Assembly: GCA_014607495.2 (NCBI GenBank)
Contig: CP053150.1
Location: forward strand, 15,024,495-15,088,494
Direction: 5' to 3'
From: Carposina sasakii
Taxonomy: Eukaryota; Arthropoda; Insecta; Lepidoptera; Carposinidae
DNA: 64,000 nt
The first letter of the stretch is position 1. Every line of letters begins with the position of its first letter. The position numbers and the translations under genes were made by a program. The notes under the pieces are model-generated. The model made no database searches, was not told the DNA's origin, and saw only the letters and a program-made list of their open reading frames with translations. Below, piece by piece: positions 38,701 to 46,009 of this stretch.

Positions 38701-39356
38701 GGAGTCCATCCTAGGTTACTCTTACTTTTTCCTGTAAAAATATATCTTTGTATTATCTACATTGCTTACTTATTTGTCACAAATAAAAATTACTTATACT
38801 TGATTAGGTTATTACTCCCTTATTACAATTATTGCAACCTAAGTATATATTTTATATTTAAATCTGATTGTCACACAAATATACAATATTAAAAAAAAAT
38901 CCAATTGAAGATCACTATTTGGTGTGGGGACGGACAATCAGATTGTCTTAACAATTATTATTTGATTAGCAAATTAGATTTTTTATTTGATTAGCAAATT
39001 ATGGAAGGGGTTTTACATAGGTATAGTAGGTACACTTTTAGACAGGATAAACCCATTATTCTAATAGTCCTTTGATATAAAGAAACATCTGTTATCAGGG
39101 TCTATCTATTCATATCCTAGAGAGACTGAGATTAATTTGTGAATATCTATCAGTCAGATAGGTAGTACTTACCTAGTGATATAATTTAAGTATGAGTTAG
39201 TGAGTACCTACCTTTACAGTTGATATCCAATGTTATCTTGTTATCTTTCCAGGCTTCTAAAAGGGATTTAACCACTGAGAGTTCGCCATGCCGTGCAGAA
39301 TACAGAAGGGACTCTTGCGCTTCCAATCCAGGTCCATCGTCGTCTTTTGAAGTCAT
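14763..39356 (-). CDS. OSBPL1A: Oxysterol-binding protein-related protein 1 (ORP1-type), N-terminal 14 exons, 3' end outside window
   Basis: ORP1 is an endosomal lipid-transfer and contact-site protein. Exons in transcript order (high to low): 39212-39356, 38571-38731, 36979-37176, 28026-28170, 22820-22965, 22333-22393, 20359-20510, 19588-19708, 18939-19078, 17057-17158 (or to 17167), 16098-16190, 15730-15793, 15214-15327, 14763-14925. Every junction has GT/AG and the phases join, giving about 601 codons. Ankyrin repeats lie at about 55-100 and 180-215 (GWTPLHLATYFGH, GNTCLHCAAYRGH). The PH domain runs about 249-353 (EGPLLKRSRFLGW to SWVTALSEHIEYSGHY), a coiled coil about 385-485 (RNRVLEEALAALARTHHALE), and a FFAT-like NFFDVFD at about 503-509. 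Order and residues match human ORP1 from memory. The start is the ATG at 39356, preceded by an in-frame TTG only. The OSBP-related domain (ORD) was not seen in the window, so the gene presumably continues below position 14763. Repeats crowd several splice sites. Confidence 0.9.
14945..15045 (-). repeat. LINE 3'-end remnant in ORP1 intron
   Basis: The reverse strand carries the RT C-end family sequence (GGCCTGCATCC, ACCGGTTGGAA). The intron between exons 13 and 14 is almost filled by it. Confidence 0.6.
15730..15793 (-). other. ORP1 exon with FFAT-like VAP-binding motif
   Basis: This 64-base exon encodes a basic stretch (SKRKKTSSIND) followed by ENFFDVFD. The next exon continues with an acidic run (SEDEDD). 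FFAT motifs (consensus EFFDAxE with acidic flanks) bind VAP proteins on the ER. Human ORP1 has EFYDA at the same place, between coiled coil and ORD. Here the first position is Asn after Glu, the fifth is Val and the last is Asp, so the motif is recognisable but not ideal. That it binds VAP is an inference. Confidence 0.7.
15895..16085. repeat. LINE-end repeat (CAGCAGTGGACTGCAATAGG family)
   Basis: It ends 13 bases before the donor of the ORP1 exon at 16098. Related copies are at 11,400, 22,640, 37,525 and 54,845. Confidence 0.65.
16239..16346. repeat. MITE, CCCCTGATTACC family, half copy
   Basis: It starts CCCCTGATTACGTAAAACAA and continues into the GC-rich core (CGTCCTCCCGCGCCCC) also present in the copy at 45,822. 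Confidence 0.65.
16393..16436. repeat. Palindromic MITE end fragment
   Basis: The right end TTTTGTTACACCCTGTA of the ACAGGATGTAACA family. Confidence 0.55.
16680..16985 (+). repeat. SINE-like repeat with internal tRNA-like part, copy A
   Basis: The 5' part (AATATAATCCGTTAGGATAT, GATTCAGCTTTGTTTGCC) precedes a decayed tRNA-like block at about 16,868-16,927 with GGTTCGATTCCCACCCGGGT, then a T/A-rich tail. Compare 35,930-36,260 and 13,651-13,905. Confidence 0.75.
17172..17265. repeat. CAT/ATG trinucleotide microsatellite beside ORP1 exon
   Basis: CATCATCACC-type repeats and the opposite GATGGTGATGATG lie directly upstream (minus strand) of the acceptor of the exon at 17057-17158. Confidence 0.85.
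17430..17555 (-). repeat. LINE 3'-end remnant
   Basis: Reverse copy of the RT C-end family (CAACCTCCACTCCGACCGGT). Confidence 0.6.
18030..18180 (+). repeat. tRNA-derived SINE fragment (GGCCGATTGGTGTAGTTGG family)
   Basis: Decayed copy of the SINE best seen at 32,545-32,745. Confidence 0.65.
18185..18425 (+). repeat. RTE-like repeat tail
   Basis: Starts CACTAGTGGGCGCCCGCGAC and ends in AAACATCCATC repeats plus CGCATTTATAATAT. Confidence 0.75.
19345..19581 (+). repeat. RTE-like repeat tail abutting an ORP1 donor site
   Basis: Starts AGTGGACGCCCGCGACTACG and ends GTTTATAATATTAGTAG at about 19,580. The ORP1 donor GTAAGT (minus) is at 19,582-19,587, so only about six intron bases remain outside the repeat. 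Confidence 0.8.
19740..20123. repeat. LINE remnants, head to head
   Basis: Plus-strand 19,745-19,885 reads RPTARWTNDLDKFAG...DRSEWRLLGEAYFHQW, an RT C-end; 19,918-20,035 is a reverse copy of a second type. At 20,058-20,123 lies a third tail (GCCTACCCCGTAAGGGATAA, ATGTATGT end), also at 24,458. Confidence 0.7.
20520..20740 (+). repeat. Non-LTR-type 3' tail repeat
   Basis: GACTAGACCGATTTGGCTAA through CGAAGCGAGGGCGGGCCACT; typical of arthropod LINE tails; non-coding. Confidence 0.55.
20745..20955. repeat. SINE tail fragments
   Basis: A reverse copy of the 32.5-kb SINE tail is joined to a forward piece (ATTAGGGATCTTAGTGTGGG). Confidence 0.55.
21631..22017. repeat. Foldback MITE, GGGTGTAAAAAGACAAC ends
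   Basis: The left end GGGTGTAAAAAGACAAC is mirrored by GTTGTCTTTTTACACCCTG at the right; inner halves also pair (AATGATCGT and inverse). About 387 bp, non-coding. A relative lies at 48,222. Confidence 0.75.
22640..22795. repeat. LINE-end repeat (CAGCAGTGGACTGCAATAGG family)
   Basis: It ends about 25 bases before the donor of the ORP1 exon 22820-22965. Confidence 0.6.
23131..23289. repeat. Long hairpin (CACCACCGGGCCCTACACCC family)
   Basis: Arms 23,131-23,192 and 23,214-23,289 are inverted copies; the left lacks about nine bases. Single-arm copies occur at 34,999-35,090 and 54,216-54,259. Confidence 0.8.
23566..23777. repeat. Long hairpin with GCGTATGCG-type arms
   Basis: Arms of about 84 bases (23,566-23,650 and 23,692-23,777) pair with few mismatches; the loop contains another copy of the arm piece ACGCATACGCATCCGG. 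Confidence 0.85.
24458..24655. repeat. Repeat tail followed by half MITE
   Basis: 24,458-24,523 is a second copy of the CCCCGTAAGGGATAAAGGCG tail with ATGTATGT end. 24,533-24,655 is a half copy of the ACAGGATGTAACA palindromic family. Confidence 0.65.
24665..25105 (+). repeat. Dispersed repeat, member 1 of an inverted pair
   Basis: It contains TGAGGCCATGACGTCA and GTGGTTTCTATGTAAATGGG; an inverted copy lies at 27,700-28,010 in the same ORP1 intron. Confidence 0.75.
25790..26190. repeat. Foldback element, GGCAAGGGATT ends
   Basis: ACGGTATGGCAAGGGATT near 25,803 is mirrored by AATCCCTTGCCATGCCGT near 26,157-26,175; the core is rich in GGCAT/CCGCGGC. About 400 bp. Confidence 0.6.
26833..27219. 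repeat. Foldback element, GGAACGAAGTTCCTT ends
   Basis: AGGAACGAAGTTCCTTCGG at the left and CCGTAAGGAACTTCGTTCC at the right are inverted; the core includes a purine-rich run (GAAAAGAAAGGGGGAG). Confidence 0.7.
27225..27302 (+). repeat. SINE-like 3' fragment
   Basis: TTCCCACTCGGGTGAAGAAT plus tail, the 3' end of the internal-tRNA SINE family. Confidence 0.6.
27480..27660 (+). repeat. LINE remnant, RT C-end
   Basis: GGCCAGATGGACCGATGAC through CCAGCAGTGGACTGCAATAG; decayed coding sequence of an endonuclease-RT LINE. Confidence 0.6.
27700..28010 (-). repeat. Dispersed repeat, member 2 of an inverted pair
   Basis: Inverse of 24,665-25,105; it ends about 15 bases from the donor of the ORP1 exon 28026-28170. 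Confidence 0.75.
28940..28990. repeat. AAT trinucleotide microsatellite
   Basis: Run of AATAAT units in an ORP1 intron. Confidence 0.75.
29201..29467. repeat. Palindromic MITE, ACAGGGTGTAACA family, full copy
   Basis: Starts ATACAGGGTGTAACAGAAAG and ends TGTTACACCCTGTAT; halves are mutually inverted, about 267 bp. Confidence 0.82.
29495..29630 (+). repeat. LINE remnant, RT C-end
   Basis: Plus strand contains GCAGGCTGCTTCCGACCGGT and GGAGGCCTATGTCTAACAG, coding for a decayed RT C-end (QAASDRSEWR). Confidence 0.65.
29631..30800. other. ORP1 intron, no further feature seen
   Basis: AT-rich sequence with short random frames only. Confidence 0.35.
30801..30806 (-). terminator. Poly(A) signal of the sHSP gene
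   Basis: AATAAA on the minus strand lies about 155 bases after the stop codon at 30959, in an AT-rich 3' region. Confidence 0.5.
30959..31870 (-). CDS. Secretory small heat-shock protein (alpha-crystallin domain), nested in ORP1 intron
   Basis: This is an intron-less gene of 303 codons. Residues 1-17 form a signal peptide (MIKYAIVALLFVQVTTS), unusual for small heat-shock proteins, which are normally cytosolic. A WIWPWEHL segment lies at 49-56. The alpha-crystallin domain spans about 72-156 (KFQVNVVVKGFKADELKVKV, then SDSGLLTISAPKHE), followed by an I-x-V-like motif (VPIVV, 167-171). The last 125 or so residues are Lys/Glu-rich and low complexity, making the protein about 100 residues longer than typical insect members. 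No KDEL-type retention signal is seen (C-end DYEIQE). It lies in the 8.8-kb ORP1 intron between exons 3 and 4, same strand, with its own TATA box, heat-shock-element-like site and poly(A) signal. A chaperone-like role in the secretory path or extracellular space is inferred. Confidence 0.92.
   Translation of the reverse strand: MIKYAIVALLFVQVTTSVRLGSELRKHKPQDPFVDLDRLAHTFTYHYPWIWPWEHLVRAASAMDAEEKLEEPKIVTDPNKFQVNVVVKGFKADELKVKVKNRNIVVEGKHKETTENKQFIANHFVQRFTLPPGSKESEVTATLSDSGLLTISAPKHELPPPLPEREVPIVVLLSETKNDSEKPTEEAEKVEETKATDGLTVDDIVTEGVKPVAEDKQVKKPDEVEKKDERVLKAAEVKNDKVVNAEVNPSSSASPLERLGLSETTTSSGKIRKKELKGAQKTAKDNEVSKGLEGNNLDYEIQE
31961..31970 (-). promoter_or_regulatory. TATA box of the sHSP gene
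   Basis: The minus strand reads CTATATAAGC about 90 bases before the ATG at 31870, so transcription should start near 31,930-31,940. Confidence 0.75.
31989..31996 (-). promoter_or_regulatory. Heat-shock-element-like site of the sHSP gene
   Basis: TTCGAGAA fits the paired heat-shock-factor unit TTCnnGAA and lies about 20 bases upstream of the TATA box. The third unit (TAC) is imperfect. Binding by heat-shock factor is inferred from position and gene type. Confidence 0.5.
32000..32544. other. Upstream flank of the sHSP gene
   Basis: Beyond the heat-shock-element-like site no further motif was recognised; AT-rich intron sequence. Confidence 0.3.
32545..32745 (+). repeat. tRNA-derived SINE, best copy
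   Basis: Head GGCCGATTGGTGTAGTTGG (box A) and GGGTTCGAATCCCGGTGGG (box B) form a tRNA-like region, followed by an unrelated tail ending GGATCTTAGTGTGGGAATAG. Other pieces are at 18,030, 18,440, 20,745 and 61,715. Confidence 0.8.
33365..33702 (-). repeat. RTE-like repeat tail, long reverse copy
   Basis: From ATAATAAAAATGTAACGGAT to GCGGGCGTCCACTAGTA; nearly full-length relative of 45,005-45,325. Confidence 0.8.
34056..34500. repeat. Degenerate tandem repeat, about three units
   Basis: Units share CATGGGAATTTCGGG (or CGGTGGGAATTTCGGG) near 34,090, 34,221 and 34,404, each followed by a CCCCCTAACGAACATAC-like stretch; spacing about 130-180 bases. A single unit-like piece is at 4,140. Confidence 0.6.
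34999..35090. repeat. Single-arm copy of the 23.1-kb hairpin repeat
   Basis: CACCACCGGGCCCTACACCC to GCGAAAACAGGCACTTGCAC, including the bases missing from one arm at 23.1 kb. Confidence 0.7.
35330..35505 (+). repeat. LINE-type tail repeat with AAAC run
   Basis: AACGATCCAGTAGTTTCGGA then AAACAAACAAACAAACAA and CTTTATAATATTAGTATAG, typical of non-LTR tails. Confidence 0.55.
35930..36260 (-). repeat. SINE-like repeat with internal tRNA-like part, best copy
   Basis: Reading minus, the tRNA-like block (about 36,052 to 35,983) has GGCTCAGTGGTGAGAGC (box A) and GGGTTCGATTCCCACCCGGG (box B), yet it is preceded by about 200 bases of shared 5' sequence. This is unusual for a tRNA SINE, where the tRNA part is at the 5' end. 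Confidence 0.8.
36770..36900 (-). repeat. LINE-type tail fragment
   Basis: Reverse of a TACCAAATTTCATTTAAATA...GTTATAAATGCGAAAG-type tail. Confidence 0.5.
37245..37477 (-). repeat. RTE-like repeat tail, reverse copy
   Basis: From ACTAATATTATAAACGCGAA to GTCGCGAGCGTCCATTAGT, within the ORP1 intron between exons 2 and 3. Confidence 0.75.
37525..37715. repeat. LINE-end repeat (TTGCAGTCCACTGCTG family)
   Basis: Reverse form of 15,895-16,085, including the distal part with GGGCAGGCGGGTTGGTGACC. Confidence 0.7.
37995..38282 (+). repeat. RTE-like repeat tail
   Basis: CACGCCCGCGACTCCGTCCG to TTACATTTTTATTATATGCA. Confidence 0.78.
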
Positions 39357-39584
39357 TTTCCTTAATAAAAGTTTTCCTTCAGAGTAGACAAGCAAGGGCG
39401 GTGCTCTTTGCAGCTTAACTTAATGGGATGTTTTGGACTTTGGTTTGTAAGCACATTTTATTATGAGCGGAAGATTCAAAGGTACTATTGAATATATTAT
39501 TTAGACATAAATACGCAATTTATTCACAAGGCAATGTACATACCTTTTTGTAAATGTATTTATTTTTCTCGTTCTTAGTTTCAT

Positions 39585-42500
39585 TTTTTTTTTTTTTTTT
39601 AAATTTATTAGGGGCATTGGTATTCAATACCATCAGCCCAACCAAATAACTTTACAGAGAACAATAAGGATAATAAATGTAAAACATAACCAAGAACACA
39701 AAAACACATCACTAAAATAATTACAACAGACATAAATAAAAATAAAAATCAAACCTAACATTAACAAAATATCAACAAAAATAATAATAATTTATATAAC
39801 CAATTAACTATTAGAACAGGTATGACCCAAACATAGCAATAAAAGGAGTAGGTACAATATTTGATTAAATCTTCCCAAAAGTATTCATAAGAAACTTAAA
39901 TATACATATATACAAATCTTTACATTGTAATAACTCTTGAACATTCTCAGGGATATCATGTTTTATAATATCCAAACAGGAGCCGATAAAAAGCAAGCGT
40001 TCAAGGTTAAAATTAGGACATTCATAAAAAATATGTTGTAAATCACATAAATCATTGTAACAATATTTACAAGAACTACTATCAACCAACTTAAGTCTAA
40101 AAAGATGAGAGGGAAAGTGACAATGGCCAATTCTGAGTCTACATAGTGATGTTATAAAATCTCGACCTAAAAATTTGTTATGATTCTCGAACCACGAACG
40201 AGTAGATGGTATTGGTTGGATTTTTTCCAGCCATTTCCCTTTAGTTTCTCTTGAAGAATTTAATAGTAATGACCATCTTTTAATCATATTACTCTTTAAA
40301 ATTGATAGAAGATCGGAATAAGGGACTAAATAATTACATGTTTTGGTATTTACACAGGAACGAGCTAGGGTGTCCACCAACTCATTACCCACAATTCCAG
40401 AATGAGCTGGTACCCAACAAAATTCAATAATAGCATTATCATTATTCTTCACAATATTATGTACAAGGTATCTTAAATTGTATATTAAATAGTTATATGA
40501 CGCGGATATTTTTTTTCAAAAGAGCTAGTAAAGCACTCATAGAGTCAGATAAAATTAAGAACTTTCTGCGATTCATGTTTACTGTACAGTTTATATATTC
40601 TACAGCATGTAATATTGCCAAAACTTCAGCAGAAAATATAGAAAATAATGTGTGACATTTGAATACTTGTCCGAAATTTTTATTTGCATCATAAAAGGCA
40701 AAGCTAGTTCGATCATGAGTTTTAGATCCATCAGTATAAATTTTTATATAGTCAGGTTTGGTATTTAAAAATTCACAGAATTCGAATTTATTTTTAAATC
40801 TATTAACATAGATAGGCAAATCCATAATAGTACTAAAAAAATCAAAACTGAAGCAAGGCAGCAACCGAGACCAAGAAATTATATCCTGAAATTCAAAATT
40901 TAATAAGGAAATTGAATCACTCATAGAAGTAGTAGCACGCAAGGGTTCATTATTATAATTAGGTATATTGAAGAATTCTAAAAATCTAGGTATGACACTA
41001 TTGTCACGACTGACCAACTTTATACAATATTTATCTGTAATATAACATCTTCGAATTTGCAACGGGACAACACCTGCTTCTACCTCGAGAGAATTTATTG
41101 GAGAAGATGTCATTGCCCCAGTTATAATGCGAAGTGCTCTGTTCTGGATTAGGTCTAATTTTCTTAATAAGGTATATTTCGCATTAATATAAAACATACA
41201 TCCATAATCAAAATGACTACGAACTATAGCAATATAAAGAGTCTTCAAAATTTTCGGGTCAGATCCCCATCGAAGACCTACTAAAGATTTCATTATATTG
41301 ATACCTAGCTCAGCCTTTTTCATAATGTGTTCAATATGTGGTCTCCACGATAATTGGCTATCCAATACAATGCCTAGGTATTTGACAGTATACTGAACCG
41401 GTATTAATGTTCTATTGTAGGATATATAAGGACACAATTTACTATTTTTGCAAAAGGGAATAACTACACTTTTTGATGCATTAATTTCTAAATTTAAATA
41501 TTTTTTTAAATAATTGCAAACCTTATGTAGACACATATTCATAACAGATTCGCCATCTTTGATATTGTTACAGTGTAGATAAATTACAAGGTCATCAGCA
41601 AAAAATTGATACTTAACATTAGATGGTATTTTCTTCATAAAACCGACTAGACTAATTATGAATATAAGAGGAGAAATAACTGAACCTTGAGGTGTTCCTT
41701 TATATGTAAATTTAGGGCCAGTTAATTGGTTCCTTACTTTTAACTTAATGGAACGATGGTGTAAGAAGTTATAAATCCATTCTAGGAATGAGCCTGGAAT
41801 TCCAAGATCAAATAAACTTTTAATAAGACAGTTATGATCAATATTATCGAACGCACCTTTAATATCTAAAAACACAGCTAATGTTGTCTTATTACACTGA
41901 AAACCATTAATTATGTCACCAACCAAACACCCAACATTATCTATAACGCTCTTGCCCTTGCGGAAGCCACATTGGTTATCAGGGATCAGTTTATTGCTCT
42001 CAATAAAATTTTCCAATCTGTTTTTAAGCATAGTCTCAAATACTTTTGATAAACAAGATGTCAACGAAATTGGTCTGAATGAATCAATGCAATTTGGATT
42101 CTTATTAGCCTTCAAAATTGGAATGACATGTTGCTCTTTCCAACATAAAGGAATTATCCTATCTGCCCAAAGATTATTGTATATTTGCAGCAATATTATA
42201 TGACCCTTGGCACTTAGTTTTTTAATCATTTTATACGTAATATAGTCAGGGCCAGGAGAAGTATCCTTTTTGCACTGTAAAGCAGCAGTAAACTCAGCAA
42301 TAGTGAAGGGTTTTAAGAGCCACGAATTTGAGTCAGAAGGTTGAGCAGAGAAAAAGCTTTGCAAATCAATAATTTTATTATTATCAGCGGGAGGACAGAT
42401 TTTATTAAAATACTCCAAGGCATTTGATTTGTCTTCAAATAATTGCGATTTCCGTGAAATTTCATTTCTAGAAAATTTAAATTTCTTTATATTATCCCAA

Positions 42501-43221
42501 ATAAATTTAGATGTGGAGGTTCGGTTAAAACTATTGCATAATGTCATCCAACTTAATCTTTTTTGTTCCAAAATTACAAGTTTTTTATTAGCATCAAATT
42601 TTTTATAAATCAAATAGTTTTCTATTGAAGGGACTACTTTATAGAGTTGTAGTGCTAATCGTGACTGCCTTACAGCTAGGTCACAGGCATCATTCCACCA
42701 AATGTGAGATCTATTTTTCTTGATTTCTTTATAGGTTTGCAAAGACTTTACTACTGGCAACTTTTTGCGATATGTCATTACTAAAACGTCATAAATATTG
42801 TTAACGAAATTATTGTAATTTTGTAACGGATCATGAGATAAATCAAAAGTCTCAAATAAAGGGACACATTTAAGTGTAAATTCACACCAATCAATATATC
42901 TGGTATTAATCATTGAAACCTGACTAGCTGTATCCAAACTCAAACTGTCCACGGGGAAGTGGACAATATTATTCAAACTAACACCAACTTCGCAATCCTG
43001 CAAGGGATACAACACACCAACAAGTATTGGAAAGTGATTGCTACTAACCGTATCATCCAACACTGAGAAGTTGCAGCTGGAACTCAATTTTGACGATGCA
43101 AGAACCAAATCCAAAACATTACCCTCTTGTCCTGGCCCTGCTAAAGTTGTAAGAGTGTGATCATTTAGGCATACCAAATTGTTATTATCTATAAAAGATA
43201 ATAGATTATTACCTCGATTAT
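39585..43221 (-). mobile_element. 5'-truncated RNase H-bearing LINE (I/LOA/Nimb-like), non-LTR retrotransposon
   Basis: This minus-strand element is 3.6 kb long. It ends in a poly(A) run (T run at 39585-39600 on plus) with AATAAA just before it and a small hairpin (GGTATT/AATACC). A 13-base direct repeat, TTCTTAGTTTCAT, flanks it at 39572-39584 and 43222-43234: a clear target-site duplication. ORF1 and most of the endonuclease are missing (5' truncation at insertion). The clade is suggested by endonuclease - RT - RNase H - CCHC order; exact placement is unsure. Confidence 0.92.
39865..40452 (-). pseudogene. LINE ORF2 C-terminal fragment: end of RNase H and CCHC knuckle
   Basis: This is the continuation of the LINE ORF2 after a frameshift. 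It contains the RNase H end motif (WVPAHSGIVGNELVDTLA) and a C-terminal Cys/His knuckle (CKYC...H...C), which is usual at the end of RNase H-bearing insect LINEs. The stop codon lies about 280 bases before the poly(A) tail. Confidence 0.88.
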
Positions 43222-43234
43222 TTCTTAGTTTCAT
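40493..43234 (-). pseudogene. LINE ORF2 fragment: endonuclease C-end, reverse transcriptase, start of RNase H
   Basis: The frame is open for 913 codons. The endonuclease C-terminal part carries the SNHFPI motif at about 65-72. The reverse transcriptase spans about 310-580 (SPLIFI, then FFADDLVIY with catalytic Asp pair near 547-548). RNase H starts near 830 (IYTDGSK). The first codons, including the ATG at 43234, come from the duplicated target site, not from the element, so this is not the native start. The frame ends early through a +1 shift in a run of eight A (plus strand T run at about 40509-40516), and continues in another frame as the next entry. Confidence 0.9.
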
Positions 43235-43691
43235 AAATTTTCTGTCAATGTCAGAAATTATGTATAAGTGTCAAAATCTTTTTTTTGAGGTTATGACGAA
43301 GAAAGAACAGTAGTTTCACTGTCAAAATAGCGACGATGTTACTCATAAATAATAAAGTAAAGGTAACTAAATTTTTTGTGATTGTTTCTTTTATGATAGC
43401 TCGGTGTGAACAAAAAAGGCAACATACAATTAAAAATCTTTTTTAAATTATTAGTTTTCTCTTTGTTACAATAAAACAACATAAAATGGCCTAATGATAT
43501 TATTACCAAAACCTTCGATCATACACTTTTTAAAAAGTACCTAGATGTCAAAAACGTCAAAAACAGCTGTGTTTGTTTCCTAATTTTTCTTTTGTTGTAT
43601 TGTATTGTATTTGTTTGTAGAGTAAGTATATTCTTTGATTTGTTTGTACATATAGTTTAGAATTCAAATATTTTCATTTCCGTGTTGTAAA
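43235..43691 (+). promoter_or_regulatory. Upstream region of the ZAD zinc-finger gene
   Basis: 457 bases between the LINE's target duplication and the ATG. No TATA box is clear; the promoter is presumed to lie here. Confidence 0.4.
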
Positions 43692-45654
43692 ATGTGTGAT
43701 AATTTAGAAAATTGCTGTAGAATTTGTTTAGACATGGAATCCCAACATGTTTCTATATTAGGAGACCCGATTATTAACTTACATATTAAAACATGCCTCT
43801 CAATGGTAATATCGCCTAACGATGAGCTCCCGACCGTAATTTGCACGGCTTGTGTTACGCAGCTCAGGGAATTCTACCATTTCCTATTGAACGCTAAGTG
43901 TTCCCAGGATTGGCTTGAGTCCACAATACAAGAAAAGTCAAAGAAACCGACCGAAACAAAGACTAGTGTTCACCCTCTACCTGACTCCGAGTACAATTCA
44001 GATTCACTGCTGGAGTTCTTAAATAATACCGCAAACATAGATGAGTATCTAAGAAACTTGGGCAAGGAGGATATACCGTCTTTTGCAAATTTGTTAGACA
44101 AAAATGCAGATATCGTTATAGATTCATCTGCTAAAACTTTAGCTTCCAAACACAAAACCATCAGCCCAAAGATAAAAGAAATAACCATAAAAAAGGATTG
44201 TAAAATGGAAATAGATGTTTTAGATTCTGATTTTGAAATAGTCAAGGAAATATTAACAAAGAAAAGTGAGAATGACCAATCAGTGCTGAGTAGCACAACA
44301 TTCTCCTGCTTTGCATGCAAAACTAAGGTTGAAAACATCCAGAAACTGTCCCAGCATCTGAGTATATGTGAGCTGGCATCACGGACATGCATCCATTGCC
44401 AAATGCTGTTCGATGCCAAACATAAAATGCAAATCCATTCTGCATCACACCAAAAGCTAAATCCCTTGACTTGTGACTGTGGAAAACAGTTTCAGACTAA
44501 ATTGGAACTGAATAAGCACTATAAAGTATGTCACATTGATTATCTGGCAACACTGGGTTGTGTATATAGATGCAAGCAGTGCAGCCAAACCTTCCCAGAG
44601 AGGTTCTTGTTGTATAAACATGTAAAAAAGCATATACACCAAGCTGAAAAGAGGATCTGTGATATTTGTGGCCACATATTCTATGGCAATGAAGCTCTTA
44701 TCAAGCATAGACAGGAAATACATAAAATGCCTGAGACTGTACTTTACAGGTAATTCACTATGGAAATTTCATGTATTTTGGTATTTTAGGTAGCAAAAAA
44801 TTAAGCTTTATAGCATAATATTATTATTAAGTTTATTCATGCGTACATAGTTTCACGCGGACACACGCGAGAGATACTACAGTTCTCCATTTAGTATGAT
44901 CCAAATATACCTCCCTCACCCCGTCCTCATTCATCAAATTCTATTATTTATTATCATATCAATTTCTTCAGAAATATTATTCTATGGTTCTAAATTTATG
45001 AATAACTAGTGGACGCCCGCGACTCCGTTCGCGTGGACTCCAGAAAAAACAAAATGCCGAAATTATCCGGGATAAAAACATTTTCCCGGGATAAAAAGTA
45101 GCCTATATGTTAAGTGGGACCTGTCACAATATATTCCTGAAAACTGCATCGAAATCGGTTCAGCCGCTTTTGAGATTAGCGTGCACAAATAGACAAACCG
45201 ACAAACAGACAAAAATTCCAAAAATCATTCTTTTGGGTACTATTGCGTTGATAAAGGAGATATTATTTCTCATATATCTTCCGTGTACAGACAGCGATCT
45301 GTTACATTTTTATTATGTATAGATATATACATTAATTCCAGATGCAAAGTTTGCTCGATGACCTGTGGGAACCATAAGGAAATGTATATTCATGTGCGAA
45401 AGCATTTGGGTAAAGAACCAAAAACTCACCTCTGTGAGTCTTGCGGACGAAGCTTTGCAACACACAGCTCACTCTCTCGTCACTCTCTACAACATAAACA
45501 CAAACACAAACTCGAATGTAATGTTTGCAACATAACATTTACAGATATAAGTAGCAAAGAAAAGCATATTACTGAACATGTAGAGAATGTGATGTGTGAA
45601 AAGTGTGGAGTTAATGTTAATAATTTGATGTTGAATTCACATACTTGTAAGTAA
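43692..45654 (+). CDS. ZAD domain C2H2 zinc-finger protein, two exons
   Basis: Exons 43692-44749 and 45342-45654 join in phase (AG|A, Arg), giving about 456 residues. This insect family binds DNA and regulates transcription in the nucleus. The N-terminal ZAD (zinc-finger-associated domain) has paired cysteines at 9, 12, 51 and 54 (CRICL ... ICTAC), and normally dimerises. A Ser/Thr/Lys-rich linker follows. About eight or nine C2H2 or variant fingers start near residue 205 (FSCFACKTKV); five are in exon 1 and the rest in exon 2 (YRCKVCSMTC, HLCESCGRSF, LECNVCNITF, and a degenerate last one). The intron carries an RTE-like repeat ending about 16 bases before the acceptor. It is divergent from ORP1, with a LINE between. 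The stop codon overlaps a donor-like GTAAGTAAG, so a further exon is possible. Confidence 0.9.
45005..45325 (+). repeat. RTE-like repeat tail in the ZAD gene intron
   Basis: Near-complete copy, TAGTGGACGCCCGCGACTCC to TTACATTTTTATTATGTATAG, ending about 16 bases before the acceptor of exon 2 and thus supplying part of its upstream splice region. Confidence 0.8.
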
Positions 45655-45821
45655 GTAGAAATATATTGTTTTTAAACCATTTTTTTTACAATTTATCCTT
45701 TGTACAATGCTACAGGCCAGCAAATTCTTAATGGCCTTTACAAGCTAGCTAAAAGTCATCAGGCACACTATCTCAACACCGCAACGGCATAGACCTGCAC
45801 GGCGCCGCCGCCTCGTAGTCA

Positions 45822-46009
45822 GCCCCCTGATTACCTAATTTACAGTAGCAGAGTCGAAGCAATGTGATAGCAGAAATTGAGTGTGTGTGTGTGTGTGTGT
45901 GCGCGTAACGAGCCTGAGGCGTCCTCCCGCGCCCCGCACACACACACATTCTCAATTTTCGCTATCGCATTGCTTCGGCTCTGCTACTGCAAGTTACATC
46001 ATCGGGGGC
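45822..46009. repeat. MITE, CCCCTGATTACC family, GC-core subtype
   Basis: Inverted ends CCCCCTGATTACC and GGGGGC-type, inner CAGTAGCAGAGTCGAAGC mirrored by GCTTCGGCTCTGCTACTG; the core has a TG run and CGTCCTCCCGCGCCCC. Confidence 0.78.

Noticed and set aside
43970..44419. 149-codon minus-strand frame
   Set aside because: Antisense of the ZAD zinc-finger exon.
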